In this document: piece by piece, positions 1 through 5,545 of the stretch
Numbering within the stretch: position 1 is the stretch's first letter
How the letters are laid out: each line of letters begins with the position of its first letter
Origin: an uncultured Ignavibacteriales bacterium
GTDB taxonomy: Bacteria; Bacteroidota; Ignavibacteria; Ignavibacteriales; Ignavibacteriaceae
Direction: 5' to 3'
Length of the DNA: 6,344 nt
Assembly (NCBI GenBank): GCA_913053915.1
Contig: CAJXGP010000130.1
Coordinates: forward strand, 1-6,344
Made by a program: the position numbers and the translations under genes
The notes under the pieces: generated by a model
What the model saw: the letters and a program-made list of their open reading frames with translations, nothing else
What the model was told of the DNA's origin: nothing
The model's database searches: none

Positions 1-204
1 CTGTTCCAATCTAAATTTAATAGCTTCTACCGGATCCGGCAATGCAATCGGATAATGCTTCTTTTCATAGTCTTCAATAAGGATTGAAAGTAATTCCAAT
101 TCATCATACTCAGAAGAATTTATTTTTAAATCTTTTTGTAGTAATAGATATACCTTTTCTAATGCTTCGTTATATTCTTTTTTTGTTCTAATAGGTTTTA
201 ACAT
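1..204 (-). CDS. higA: HigA antitoxin, N-terminal part (cut by window edge)
   Basis: Antitoxin of a HigBA type II module: in this family it binds and neutralises the HigB mRNA interferase and represses its own operon. Only the first 68 residues are in the window; the reading frame is open at position 1, and the C-terminal helix-turn-helix domain expected in HigA lies outside. The visible part starts MLKPIRTKKEYNEAL and contains the motifs DELELLSILIEDYE, KHYPIALPDP and EAIKFRLEQ, which are characteristic of the HigA N-terminal region. The ATG at 204 overlaps the end of higB by 17 bases and is preceded by an AAAGGAAA Shine-Dalgarno sequence (211-218), so the two genes should be translationally coupled. 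Family assignment is by recognition of these motifs and of the higB neighbour. The rest of the gene cannot be judged. Confidence 0.9.
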   Translation of the reverse strand, partial: MLKPIRTKKEYNEALEKVYLLLQKDLKINSSEYDELELLSILIEDYEKKHYPIALPDPVEAIKFRLEQ

Positions 205-499
205 ATTTAATTTCCTTTATATTTAATTTATCGTATTCTTTGTGTGTACCAATCCAAACAATGAAAACAATACCTATTCTGTACTCAACATCCACAATTA
301 GACGATATTTATTCCCATGAATATTAAAAACGACTCTCTTGTTTGTTATAATTGAAGCATTCTTATACTGCTCTTTTAATTCATTTGGCGATGTCCATAA
401 TGCATTTGATACTTCATCAAACCAGGCTCTTAAAGCCTGTTTTGTTTCGAGATGTTTATCCGAGAAACTTGTTAATGTTTTTCTTGAAATAATCCGCAT
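188..499 (-). CDS. higB: HigB toxin, ribosome-dependent mRNA interferase
   Basis: Toxin of a HigBA module. Family members (HigB_toxin, RelE-like fold) cleave mRNA on the ribosome. The 103-residue length is typical. Signature motifs are W35-T-S-P-N-E-L-K in the middle, FNIHGNKYRL at residues 58-67 and GTHKEYDK at 84-91, all in the usual order. The gene lies upstream of higA and overlaps it by 17 bases, giving the toxin-first order typical of hig loci. I see no clear Shine-Dalgarno sequence before the ATG at 499; the upstream stretch is nearly all A and T. The reading frame is complete with no missing motif, so it looks functional. It lies 61 bp downstream of the oxidoreductase stop and may have its own promoter in that gap. 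Confidence 0.93.
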   Translation of the reverse strand: MRIISRKTLTSFSDKHLETKQALRAWFDEVSNALWTSPNELKEQYKNASIITNKRVVFNIHGNKYRLIVDVEYRIGIVFIVWIGTHKEYDKLNIKEIKYVKTY

Positions 500-525
500 A
501 TTCTAAAATATTAATATAGTAAATG

Positions 526-540
526 TTCCCGTAATGGGAA
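526..540. promoter_or_regulatory. Small inverted repeat upstream of higBA, possible operator
   Basis: TTCCC and GGGAA form perfect 5-bp arms around a 5-base centre (GTAAT). It is the only G/C-rich patch in the 61-bp gap between the oxidoreductase stop and higB. On the minus strand an AT-rich TATATT (513-518) follows it just before the higB start and could be a -10 element. HigA proteins usually bind inverted repeats in this position, so an operator is reasonable. It could instead be a weak hairpin at the end of the oxidoreductase transcript, but no T tract follows. Both roles are inference. Confidence 0.3.
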
Positions 541-560
541 AGACCGTAAACTTAAAATAA

Positions 561-680
561 TCAGTCTGTTTTTTTGATTATTTTTGCCGGCACACCCGCA
601 ACAATTGTATTTGGCGGTACATCTTTTGTAACAACAGCTCCAGCGCCTACAATTGCTTTTTCACCAATAGTAATACCAGC
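561..680 (-). pseudogene. Remnant of a hexapeptide-repeat sugar acetyltransferase fused to the oxidoreductase
   Basis: About 38 C-terminal residues of the oxidoreductase reading frame read as [20 protein letters not shown], then [13 protein letters not shown]. This is the usual last coil and C-terminal segment of left-handed beta-helix acetyltransferases such as the WbpD/WlbB type that N-acetylate 3-amino sugar nucleotides. The rest of that protein, including the catalytic histidine region and most coils, is absent. An acetyltransferase gene often sits next to this oxidoreductase and the DegT aminotransferase, so an in-frame deletion removing most of it is the simplest explanation. The junction lies near residues 309-311. 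A coincidental C-terminal extension is unlikely given how closely the motif spacing fits. Confidence 0.7.
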
Positions 681-1607
681 CAAACCATCAATGGCATTTG
701 TTAAAGGTTGTCTATTTTCATTTATTGCGGTGATAAACTCATTAGCTCCCAAAGATAATGCTTCTGTTTGAATTACCTTAGGAGAATGCATATCGCCTAT
801 TCTGTATTGAACTAATGCTTCATGAATTTCTTCTCTTTTTGAGATATTAATTCCACTGTCATAAACTTTAATTTTTTCCAGATTTTCCATATCGTTAAAT
901 ACTATCATTTTCTTATCACCTCCTATAATCATTCTTCTGATTTTCACAGGAGATGTCCAATTAACATGGAAATGGGCAAAACAGTTATTATCAAAATACA
1001 CAAATAAATGAGCAACGTTTTCGTGTTCATAAAAATTTGCTATTCCATTTGCAGCTACAGCTACAGGTTTATTATTCGGGAGTAAATATCCCATAATAGA
1101 TAAATCGTGCGGTGCAAGATCCCAAATTACATTTACATCATGTTGAAATAAACCGAGATTTACTCTAACCGAATCAAAATATTTAATTTCCCCAATTTCT
1201 CCGCTGTCGGCCAATTCTTTCATTTTACGCACAGCACCGGTATAAATAAATGTGTGATCGACAAATATCTTCAAATTACGTTTTTCCGCCAACTCAATCA
1301 GCTCAACAGCTTCTTGGGAAGCAGCGGTAAACGGTTTTTCAACCCATATATGCTTTCCCATTAAAAGAGCTTGTTTAGCAAAATTGAAATGTGTTGCAAC
1401 CGGTGTAGCAATTGCAACTACATCCACATTTTTTAACATTTCATCGTAATCTTTTGTTAAAATCGTACTGGGAAATTTAGATTTAATAAAATTAAGTCGA
1501 GAATCAAGCAAATCACACCCATAAACCTGCTCAACTTCAGACTGAGATAGAAAATTTCGAATCAAATTTGGTCCCCAATAACCAAGACCTAAAATACCTG
1601 CTTTCAT
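561..1607 (-). CDS. Gfo/Idh/MocA sugar-nucleotide oxidoreductase with an acetyltransferase-like tail
   Basis: NAD(P)-dependent dehydrogenase of the Gfo/Idh/MocA family; members in such loci oxidise a nucleotide sugar, often at C3, before an aminotransferase acts. The 348 residues begin with a Rossmann motif (GLGYWG, residues 7-12, then PNLIRNF). They continue with [10 protein letters not shown] (64-73), the EKP motif (90-92), [12 protein letters not shown] (117-128) and [11 protein letters not shown] (162-172), whose His167 is a likely catalytic-site residue. The family-like part runs to about residue 309 ([21 protein letters not shown]). The last ~38 residues ([14 protein letters not shown]..., then [11 protein letters not shown]) instead resemble the end of a hexapeptide-repeat acetyltransferase, so the gene looks like an in-frame fusion. 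The ATG at 1607 has GAGG just upstream. It follows the sugar-phosphate transferase by 25 bp in the same operon. The exact substrate cannot be told from sequence. Confidence 0.88.
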   Translation of the reverse strand: MKAGILGLGYWGPNLIRNFLSQSEVEQVYGCDLLDSRLNFIKSKFPSTILTKDYDEMLKNVDVVAIATPVATHFNFAKQALLMGKHIWVEKPFTAASQEAVELIELAEKRNLKIFVDHTFIYTGAVRKMKELADSGEIGEIKYFDSVRVNLGLFQHDVNVIWDLAPHDLSIMGYLLPNNKPVAVAANGIANFYEHENVAHLFVYFDNNCFAHFHVNWTSPVKIRRMIIGGDKKMIVFNDMENLEKIKVYDSGINISKREEIHEALVQYRIGDMHSPKVIQTEALSLGANEFITAINENRQPLTNAIDGLAGITIGEKAIVGAGAVVTKDVPPNTIVAGVPAKIIKKTD

Positions 1608-1632
1608 TATTACCTCGTTAAATTATAAATAT

Positions 1633-3081
1633 TTATTCCCCGCCTTTCGATAAAAGCATAACGGGAATTGTTTTAAAAATTAATTGTAAATCCAACCAGG
1701 GCGACATATTATTAATATAATAAAGGTCCAAGACAACAGAATCCTGAAAGGTTACATCGCTTCTTCCAAAAACTTGCCAAACTCCTGTACAACCCGGTAA
1801 AACTTTAACCCGCCTTTTGTGCCATTCATCATAATTTTCATATTCATAAGGCAAACACGGACGTGGTCCAACCAAACTCATTTCCCCTTTAATAACATTT
1901 ATTAATTGCGGTAATTCATCCAAAGATGTTTTTCTTATAAATTTACCTATCCAAGTTACACGGTTTTCATTAATTATTTTAGCGCTATTTCCATTTTGCT
2001 GATTTCCATTCTTTATAAATTCGATCATATCTTTTTCCCTCCCCTCATCTTCACCGTCAGCTACCCTCATCGATCTAAATTTTAAGAAATTGAAAACACG
2101 TCCACCTTTACCAATACGGTGCTGTTTGTATAAAACCGGACCTTTTGAAGAAAGCTTTATAAGTACGCTTATAATAATAAATAAGGGTGATAAAATTACC
2201 AACCCAAACACTGAACCGACAAAATCAGTTATTCTCTTAATAATTAAAACAACTGCACCATTTAGCTGAGGAGATACATTTACTACCGGAATATTAGAAT
2301 ATTTTTCAGTAACTAATTTTGAAGGGACAACATTAAATAATTCGGAAGTTATTTTAACCAATACACCGATCGAATTACATACATCCATAATTTCTAATAT
2401 TCGCTTATAAGAGATATTGTCTATTGCCAAAATAATTTCTTCCACATAATATTTTTTTATTATGGCAGCTAAATCAGATACTTTTCCAAGATTCTTTTTA
2501 CCTCCGATAATTTCTTCTCCCTCCTGTTTTCCATCATCAACAAAACCAACAACAGAAAGTCCAAAATTTTCCCCGACTATTAATTTCGCTGTTAATAGTT
2601 TACCTGTTTTACCGGCACCAATGATAATTGCTTTTCTCTTTAAAATATTTGATTTGGCAAATTTTAAATAAAAGAAAGGTAATATTAAAAACCTTACAAT
2701 AATCAGCAATAAAAAGGAACTTATTAAGAAAAAAATTAGAAACTTTCTTGAATTAAGTATAAACGAATATTTAATTAAGAATGCGAAAACAATTACAGAG
2801 ATTGTACCGTAAAATAAAGAGCGTATGAGGGAAGTTAAATGGAGTGATTTTGTTAGAATAATGTTGATTTTATAAAGATTATTCGCTTGAAAAATAAAAA
2901 TGAAAAAAATCGAGTAAAAAAATAAAAGTATTACAAGACCCAAATCTTTATCAAACAATAAAAATAATATGCTTCGAGCTGTTTGTCCGGAAGAGAAATA
3001 AAATGCCGTAAAAAATGAAATAAATATTACAACTAAATCACTTACGGCAAAAATATATTTATACTTTGGAAGGTTAAACAT
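1633..3081 (-). CDS. Polyprenyl-phosphate sugar-1-phosphate transferase (WbaP/WcaJ type), initiating glycosyltransferase
   Basis: Membrane enzyme that moves a sugar phosphate from a nucleotide sugar to undecaprenyl phosphate, the first step of exopolysaccharide or O-antigen repeat-unit assembly at the inner membrane. The 482 residues show hydrophobic segments near 8-28, 46-66, 87-107 and 112-136. A Rossmann-like domain follows with IIGAGKTGKLL (153-163). The catalytic domain starts with a hydrophobic re-entrant helix near 283-310. It contains KFRSM (334-338), the SLDELPQL motif with the Asp388-Glu389 dyad, GPRP (405-408) and PGCTGVWQ (429-436). All key motifs are intact and the length is normal for the family. 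The start at 3081 lies 6 bases after the aminotransferase stop; the ribosome site is weak, so coupling to the upstream gene is likely. If so, frame changes in the aminotransferase could affect its expression. Sugar specificity is not readable. Confidence 0.93.
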   Translation of the reverse strand: MFNLPKYKYIFAVSDLVVIFISFFTAFYFSSGQTARSILFLLFDKDLGLVILLFFYSIFFIFIFQANNLYKINIILTKSLHLTSLIRSLFYGTISVIVFAFLIKYSFILNSRKFLIFFLISSFLLLIIVRFLILPFFYLKFAKSNILKRKAIIIGAGKTGKLLTAKLIVGENFGLSVVGFVDDGKQEGEEIIGGKKNLGKVSDLAAIIKKYYVEEIILAIDNISYKRILEIMDVCNSIGVLVKITSELFNVVPSKLVTEKYSNIPVVNVSPQLNGAVVLIIKRITDFVGSVFGLVILSPLFIIISVLIKLSSKGPVLYKQHRIGKGGRVFNFLKFRSMRVADGEDEGREKDMIEFIKNGNQQNGNSAKIINENRVTWIGKFIRKTSLDELPQLINVIKGEMSLVGPRPCLPYEYENYDEWHKRRVKVLPGCTGVWQVFGRSDVTFQDSVVLDLYYINNMSPWLDLQLIFKTIPVMLLSKGGE

Positions 3082-3087
3082 TACTTA

Positions 3088-3346
3088 TTAAAAAGCAAAA
3101 AAATTATGAATTTTCTCTGAAATATATTGAAGCTGTTCATCGGTCATCTCAGGATACATTGGTAATGAAAGCCCTTGTTCCGCTAATTGTTCGGTAACAG
3201 GGAAATCACCTTTTTTGTATCCTAGATTTGCAAAGCAGGGCTGTAAATGTAAAGGAATAGGATAGTGAAGACCGGTTGCGATGCCGTTTTCGTTTAAAAA
3301 CTTTTGTAAACTATCCCGGGTTTCAGAACGATTTGACTGAATGGTC
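3088..3346 (-). pseudogene. 3' fragment of the sugar aminotransferase in the second frame
   Basis: Downstream of the octamer repeat the second frame encodes the normal C-terminal end of a DegT-family aminotransferase: RDSLQKFLNENGIATG, LHYPIPLHLQP, then QGLSLPMYPEMTDEQLQYIS and the stop at 3088. This frame stays open through the repeat and back to an ATG at 3477. That upstream part (MSRFNYLRKW...) is an out-of-frame reading of the same gene, not a real N-terminus. No good ribosome site supports separate translation. It is therefore best seen as the tail of the interrupted gene; it joins the first frame if the repeat gains one unit or loses two. Confidence 0.8.
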
Positions 3347-4870
3347 GTATGACTGTATGGTTGTATGGCTGTATGGCTGTATGGTTGTATGATTGTATGG
3401 TTGTATGACTTGAATAACGAAAAGATGATATACGTGTTTGGCATAATCCATTTCCTTAGGTAGTTGAATCTGCTCAATATCGCCGAGCAGTTCCTTATAT
3501 TTTGCCGCTACTCTTCTTCGCTGTTCAGTCCATTCCGGCAGGTATTTCAGTTTAACACTAAGGACAGCTCCTTGAATACCGGACATTCTGTAATTATGAC
3601 CGAACATTATGTGATTGTATTTTTGTTCAGCTCCGTGATCTCTAATCATTTTAAACTTACGAGCTAATTCTTCATCGTTAGTCATTACAGCACCGGCTTC
3701 ACCGTAAGCTCCGAGATTTTTACCCGGATAAAAACTAAATGAAGAAGCAACTCCGAGACCTCCAACTTTTTCCCACCTGTCCCGTGAGATAATTTCTTGA
3801 TTATCCGCACCACCGGTAATTAATTTACTATCAAAACTGTTTTTATTTCTTTTCTCCTCATTTTCTATCTCACGGGATAAATACTCAGCTAGATGTGCTT
3901 GAGCAGCATCCTCTACCAAATAAATTGTCTGTCCGGTTTCTTTATGCACAAAAACTCCTTGGGTTTTCAATTCATAATTCATAATTCGTAATTCATCAAT
4001 TATCCCATCCATATCAGCCGGTTGCCCGTATAAATGAACCGCAACTATTGCTTTTGTCTTTGGCGTTATAGCCGCAACAATTTTTTTTGGGTCAATGTTG
4101 TAACTTTCAGGATGACAATCAACAAAAACCGGAGTAGCTCCGTTAAGTGTTGCACCCCAAGCAGTAGCAATAAATGTGTTTGCCGGAATTATTACTTCAT
4201 CTCCAGGACCAACGCCCAACGCCCAAAGAACAATATGGTTTCCATCCGTACCGGCACTAACGCCGTTACAATATTTTGTATTATGTGCGGCGGCAAATGA
4301 AGATTCAAAATGCGCAACAGCCTTTCCCATTACAAATGCGGTATTTGAAATTATATTGGTAATTTCATCATCTATTTCGTTGTAAACGTCTTTGAGTTGT
4401 GCTTTGAGATCTAAAAAGGGAACGCTGAGTTTTTGTGATACTTTAGTTTTGGATACAAGGGGAAATTTTTCTAAAAATTCTTCCGGCGTAAAAACGGGAA
4501 TTCTTGAATTTTTAAAATCCTTTATATTCCTTGTAATAATTGCATCAAGATGAAATTGATTTGCAGATTCAATTTGAATGTTATCTTCAAAATCAGGGAG
4601 ATCGGATTTTAACGCTTTTGAAAGAATATTATTCCTTGTTGGAATTATAGTAAAGTTCTTAAGAATTTTAGTCACATTCCTTCGCGAATCACTCTCAGAA
4701 TTTCTTTTTCTCTGTAAATAAAATAATATTCCATAAGTATTTGCAGAAATCCATCCTTCAATTTCTTTTTTTCTTGCTTGCTGAAGAATTTCCGCACTAA
4801 AATTCGAGCCTTCTCTACCTGAGAGCACATCTTCAAAAACATTTACATCAACAAGTATTTTTCTACGCAT
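3323..4870 (-). CDS. PIN-domain (VapC-like) toxin fused in frame to a truncated sugar aminotransferase
   Basis: One open frame of 515 residues from the ATG at 4870. Residues 1 to about 135 are a PIN-domain RNase. Visible features are ILVDVNVFEDVL with Asp8 and Asp14, DFEDNIQIESA with Asp93 and Asp96, and AIITRNIKDF with Asp118, then PVFTPEEFL, a usual end for these toxins. There is no stop codon: after a short linker the frame enters the DegT aminotransferase at about residue 149 (SVPFLDLKAQ), with the PLP lysine at 384, and ends in octamer-encoded IQPYxHTT repeats. The 4870 start is preferred over an extension to 4948 because GGAG (4878-4881) lies 7 bases before it and it overlaps the antitoxin-like gene by 8 bp, the usual antitoxin-toxin arrangement. 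The fusion could be functional, or could follow loss of the DNA between two genes. Confidence 0.8.
   Translation of the reverse strand: MRRKILVDVNVFEDVLSGREGSNFSAEILQQARKKEIEGWISANTYGILFYLQRKRNSESDSRRNVTKILKNFTIIPTRNNILSKALKSDLPDFEDNIQIESANQFHLDAIITRNIKDFKNSRIPVFTPEEFLEKFPLVSKTKVSQKLSVPFLDLKAQLKDVYNEIDDEITNIISNTAFVMGKAVAHFESSFAAAHNTKYCNGVSAGTDGNHIVLWALGVGPGDEVIIPANTFIATAWGATLNGATPVFVDCHPESYNIDPKKIVAAITPKTKAIVAVHLYGQPADMDGIIDELRIMNYELKTQGVFVHKETGQTIYLVEDAAQAHLAEYLSREIENEEKRNKNSFDSKLITGGADNQEIISRDRWEKVGGLGVASSFSFYPGKNLGAYGEAGAVMTNDEELARKFKMIRDHGAEQKYNHIMFGHNYRMSGIQGAVLSVKLKYLPEWTEQRRRVAAKYKELLGDIEQIQLPKEMDYAKHVYHLFVIQVIQPYNHTTIQPYSHTTIQSYDHSVKSF
3339..3410. repeat. 8-bp tandem repeat inside the aminotransferase gene
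   Basis: Eight full units of the form GTATGRYT lie at 3347-3410 (GTATGACT, GTATGGTT, GTATGGCT twice, GTATGGTT, GTATGATT, GTATGGTT, GTATGACT). A ninth, degenerate unit (GAATGGTC) lies at 3339-3346. Because 8 is not a multiple of 3, the tract reads as an 8-residue repeat (IQPYxHTT) in the coding frames, with no stop in two of them. Removing the 64 bp of the eight full units brings HVYHLFVI into frame with RDSLQKFL, so the tract itself explains the frameshift. Units differ at two positions, which would slow slippage compared with a perfect repeat. Confidence 0.93.
3780..3877. repeat. 98-bp palindrome-bounded insertion inside the aminotransferase gene
   Basis: Perfect 12-bp inverted arms, TCCCGTGAGATA (3780-3791) and TATCTCACGGGA (3866-3877), bound about 74 bp. 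In the minus-strand frame this codes for S-R-E-I ... I-S-R-D, about 33 residues, placed between AHLAEY and WEKVGGLGVASSFSF. Family members usually have only a few residues between these motifs, so the block is extra. It is in frame and lies between the PLP-binding aspartate and lysine motifs. It resembles in style the coding-region palindromic elements known from Rickettsia, but I cannot link it to any named family. Confidence 0.75.
3970..3997. repeat. 7-bp tandem repeat (ATTCATA) inside the aminotransferase gene
   Basis: Four heptamer units, ATTCATA, ATTCATA, ATTCGTA and ATTCATC, read on the minus strand as E-L-R-I-M-N-Y-E-L-K. They lie between ADMDGII and IYLVEDAAQ, where the family normally has a short helix-turn segment (about 9 residues); here there are about 24. 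Heptanucleotide tandem repeats translating as NYELRIMNYEL are a recurring type of dispersed short repeat in several bacterial groups, such as cyanobacteria. The net insertion keeps the frame. Confidence 0.7.
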
Positions 4871-5171
4871 CATATTTCTCCGATAAATAATCCATAACTC
4901 TTTTTTTATCATCTTTATATGAAGTATTCTTGCTGTGTTCAGCATCAATCCCTATTAAATCTAACAATTCTTCATCAATATCTTTGATTGATTTATTAGA
5001 ATATTTCTTCAAATAGTATTCAATAAAGTTATCTTTAATTTTTTTTTGATTTAACCCTTTGTTTTCAATTATTCCAGGTAATTCCACTTCAAAATTATCA
5101 GGCAAATCAACTTCCCTATCGGGTACAAAAACTTTTCTGTCTTTTTTGTACCGTATTTTAATAGTAGGCAT
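4863..5171 (-). CDS. Antitoxin-like protein paired with the PIN-domain toxin
   Basis: Complete 102-residue protein whose stop overlaps the PIN-domain start by 8 bp, the arrangement of a VapBC-type module; that context is the main reason to call it an antitoxin. The N-terminal part (MPTIKIRYKKDRKVFVPD, then LPDNFEVELP, residues 1-32) is a short beta-rich block like those of small dimeric DNA-binding antitoxins. The C-terminal part is charged and helical, with LIGIDAEHSKNTSYKDDKKR (72-91), and is probably the toxin-binding region. No known family name can be given with confidence. The first 32 residues are identical to those of the gene at 5825-6199, and the C-terminal block is nearly identical to the partial gene at the window end. 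AAGGA lies about 8 bases before the ATG. It follows the gene at 5207-5545 by 35 bp. Confidence 0.75.
   Translation of the reverse strand: MPTIKIRYKKDRKVFVPDREVDLPDNFEVELPGIIENKGLNQKKIKDNFIEYYLKKYSNKSIKDIDEELLDLIGIDAEHSKNTSYKDDKKRVMDYLSEKYDA
4868..4881 (-). promoter_or_regulatory. Ribosome binding site that sets the PIN toxin start
   Basis: On the minus strand GGAG (4878-4881) precedes two adjacent ATG codons, at 4873 and 4870, with spacings of 4 and 7 bases. The second gives the better spacing and the start MRRKILVDVN, which fits PIN proteins, whose first strand begins within a few residues. This site lies inside the end of the antitoxin-like gene, implying coupled translation. Confidence 0.6.
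4892..4960. repeat. 69-bp direct repeat shared with the window end (6276-6344)
   Basis: It encodes the conserved C-terminal block of the antitoxin-like genes and differs from 6276-6344 at a single base (T at 4905, C at 6289). The copy at 6276-6344 runs to the window edge, so the repeat may continue further. Near identity at silent positions points to recent duplication or gene conversion rather than selection alone. Confidence 0.9.
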
Positions 5172-5242
5172 TTTATATTTCCTTTTTATAGTTAAAATTT
5201 GTTGTTTTATTCAAAACACACTCGACGATGTTTTTCTGTAAC
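5077..5242. repeat. 166-bp direct repeat, copy A of an antitoxin-gene junction
   Basis: Aligned by eye with 6105-6270 at a constant offset of 1028 bp; I count 7 mismatches and no gaps. The block spans the last ~12 codons of one gene, the 35-bp spacer and the first ~31 codons of the next. It is thus a junction module rather than a whole gene. Such a repeat is a substrate for unequal crossing-over. Confidence 0.9.
5172..5206 (-). promoter_or_regulatory. Conserved 35-bp spacer carrying a ribosome binding site (copy A)
   Basis: The spacer between the gene ending at 5207 and the ATG at 5171 differs by one base from the spacer at 6200-6234. On the minus strand it reads as an AT-rich stretch with TATAAAAAGGAAA just before the start. 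The AAGGAA is a ribosome site at about 8 bases. The same stretch could hold a promoter, but no -35 element is clear. Confidence 0.5.
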
Positions 5243-5545
5243 AGCATCTATTATTCGTTTTTTATCATCGAGATAAGTTGTTTTTGAAAGATATTCAGAT
5301 TCACAGCCGATCAATTCCAAAAATGGGTCGTTCGACATATCAATTCCATATTCTCCTTTAAATTCTTTTACAAATTCTTCCCTTAACCGCTTCTTATAAT
5401 CTTCAATTTTTTCATTTAATATTTCAGGCTCACTTTTTAATACCGGTTTCTCAATTTCTAATTCATAATCATCCGGCAAATCAACTTCCTCCTGTGGAAT
5501 AAATATCTTTCTTCCTTTTTTATATCTTAACTTTATAGTTTCCAT
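5207..5545 (-). CDS. Antitoxin-like protein, second type in the tandem array
   Basis: Complete 112-residue protein related to its neighbours but more diverged. The N-terminus METIKLRYKKGRKIFIP, then VDLPDDYELEIE, parallels MPTIKIRYKKDRKVFVP of the flanking genes. The C-terminal block LIGCESEYLSKTTYLDDKKR (residues 78-97) parallels LIGIDAEHSKNTSYKDDKKR, and the end EKHRRVCFE matches the partial gene at the window end (EKHHRVCFE). The middle (about 33-75) is a charged, probably helical linker. A strong AAAGGAG Shine-Dalgarno sequence lies 8 bases before the ATG at 5545. No toxin gene follows; after 35 bp comes another antitoxin-like gene. Function is inferred from similarity to the gene overlapping the PIN toxin. 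It might instead be a stand-alone regulator. Confidence 0.65.
   Translation of the reverse strand: METIKLRYKKGRKIFIPQEEVDLPDDYELEIEKPVLKSEPEILNEKIEDYKKRLREEFVKEFKGEYGIDMSNDPFLELIGCESEYLSKTTYLDDKKRIIDAVTEKHRRVCFE

Larger units (their letters stand above)
3088..4425 (-). pseudogene. DegT/DnrJ/EryC1/StrS sugar aminotransferase, interrupted by a frameshift and three insertions
   Basis: PLP-dependent aminotransferase that adds an amino group to a keto nucleotide sugar. The product can be followed across two frames, from SVPFLDLKAQ (about 4426) to the stop at 3088. Motifs are SAGTDG, GDEVIIPANTFIATAW, the PLP-binding VEDAAQAH, and SFSFYPGKNLGAYGEAG with the Schiff-base lysine codon at 3719-3721. 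HVYHLFVI follows, then GIATGLHYPIPLHLQP in the second frame. The two frames meet at an 8-bp tandem repeat (3339-3410), and the first frame stops at 3323. Two further in-frame insertions lie upstream: a 7-bp repeat near 3970-3997 and a palindrome-bounded block at 3780-3877. No ATG, GTG or TTG precedes the conserved start in frame, so it can be made only as a fusion to the PIN domain. It may be a decaying gene or a phase-off state. Confidence 0.85.

Noticed and set aside
526..540. Terminator for the sugar operon
   Set aside because: The stem is only 5 bp with no T tract; an operator for higBA is at least as likely.
574..771. Open frames on the plus strand (also 2462-2671, 4034-4300, 5059-5241 and 6063-6281)
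   Set aside because: Each lies opposite a gene with clear family motifs or a conserved paralogue, has no good ribosome site, and shows no recognisable protein features.
3339..3410. CRISPR array
   Set aside because: Units are contiguous 8-mers with no spacers and lie inside a coding gene.
3347..3477. A separate gene starting at 3477 (MSRFNYLRKW...)
   Set aside because: This stretch is the aminotransferase read in the wrong frame followed by the octamer repeat; no ribosome site supports it.
4871..4948. Longer start for the PIN-domain reading frame at 4948
   Set aside because: The added 26 residues lie within the antitoxin-like gene's conserved C-terminal block and show no PIN similarity; the GGAG site and spacing favour 4870.
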